Shown here one piece after another: positions 17,621-17,670 of a stretch of 17,670 nt of DNA. The notes beneath the pieces are model-generated. The model saw only the letters and a list, made by a program, of their open reading frames with translations. It did not search any database and had not been told where the DNA came from. A program made the position numbers and the translations under genes. This stretch comes from Bacillus sp. JCM 19058 (GTDB taxonomy: Bacteria > Bacillota > Bacilli > Bacillales_H > Bacillaceae_D): NCBI GenBank assembly GCA_001310555.1, contig BAXO01000106.1:1-17670 (forward strand), given 5' to 3'. The stretch's first letter is position 1. Each line of letters starts with the position of its first letter.

Positions 17621-17653
17621 TCAATTTCATCATTCAATGATTGAGTGTATAAT
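17621..17653 (+). promoter_or_regulatory. Candidate promoter at the right edge
   Basis: A perfect TATAAT (17648-17653) follows a small palindrome TCAAT-G-ATTGA (17634-17644) and a TGAAT...ATTCA pair. No good -35 is visible, and any gene it serves is outside the window. Confidence 0.3.
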
Positions 17654-17670
17654 CCGAGCAAGATCATTTG

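Noticed and set aside
1..17670. Mobile element, CRISPR array, defence island or biosynthetic cluster
   Set aside because: I found no transposase, integrase, terminal inverted repeats with target duplications, regularly spaced repeats, or characteristic defence or biosynthesis genes on either strand.

Overview
The window looks like chromosomal DNA of a Bacillaceae-type Firmicute. The evidence is strong AGGAGG-type ribosome sites, TTG and GTG starts, Bacillus-like protein sequences throughout, the gene order yneT-parE-parC as in Bacillus subtilis, and a SigD-type promoter in front of motAB. The genus cannot be fixed from this sequence. I see no rRNA, tRNA, CRISPR array, insertion sequence or phage gene. 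The content is mostly housekeeping.

Layout, left to right. A small minus-strand membrane-type gene (53-292) has a perfect 27-bp palindrome over its presumed transcription start. A plus-strand PAP2 phosphatase of the BcrC type follows (634-1151). A minus-strand block then holds parC, parE and the CoA-binding protein gene yneT (1332-6468), with a promoter and a LexA-like box ahead of parE. Next come a NUDIX hydrolase (6692-7309) and a two-gene ABC importer of the OpuC/EgtU type (7386-9838), whose permease and binding protein are fused. A possible small damaged ORF (9902-10069) precedes the importer. A YitT-family membrane protein gene (10488-11359) follows. The plus strand then carries motA-motB (11629-13151), helD (13474-15801), a small two-helix membrane protein (15947-16276) and a membrane-anchored alpha/beta hydrolase (16571-17615).

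The dominant feature of the window is reading-frame damage. Twelve of the fourteen solid genes are split by one or more single- or double-base length changes, about 22 in total. Most sit in A or T runs of 7-8 and carry a surplus base; a minority are missing bases. Repairing them restores full-length proteins whose computed lengths match the families (ParE 656 aa, HelD 774 aa, MotA 264 aa). Since topoisomerase IV is essential, uncorrected homopolymer sequencing error is the most likely cause, and I annotate these genes as intact CDS spans. Transcriptional slippage on long A/T tracts is the biologically interesting alternative.

Functionally the window combines chromosome decatenation (ParE-ParC), undecaprenyl phosphate recycling (BcrC), uptake of a quaternary-ammonium-type solute, the flagellar stator (MotA-MotB) and RNA polymerase recycling (HelD). 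No clear new multi-gene system is visible. The best leads are regulatory sites (the palindrome at 311-337, the LexA-like box at 5793-5806, a MerR-like promoter at 15881-15911) and two candidate small ORFs.
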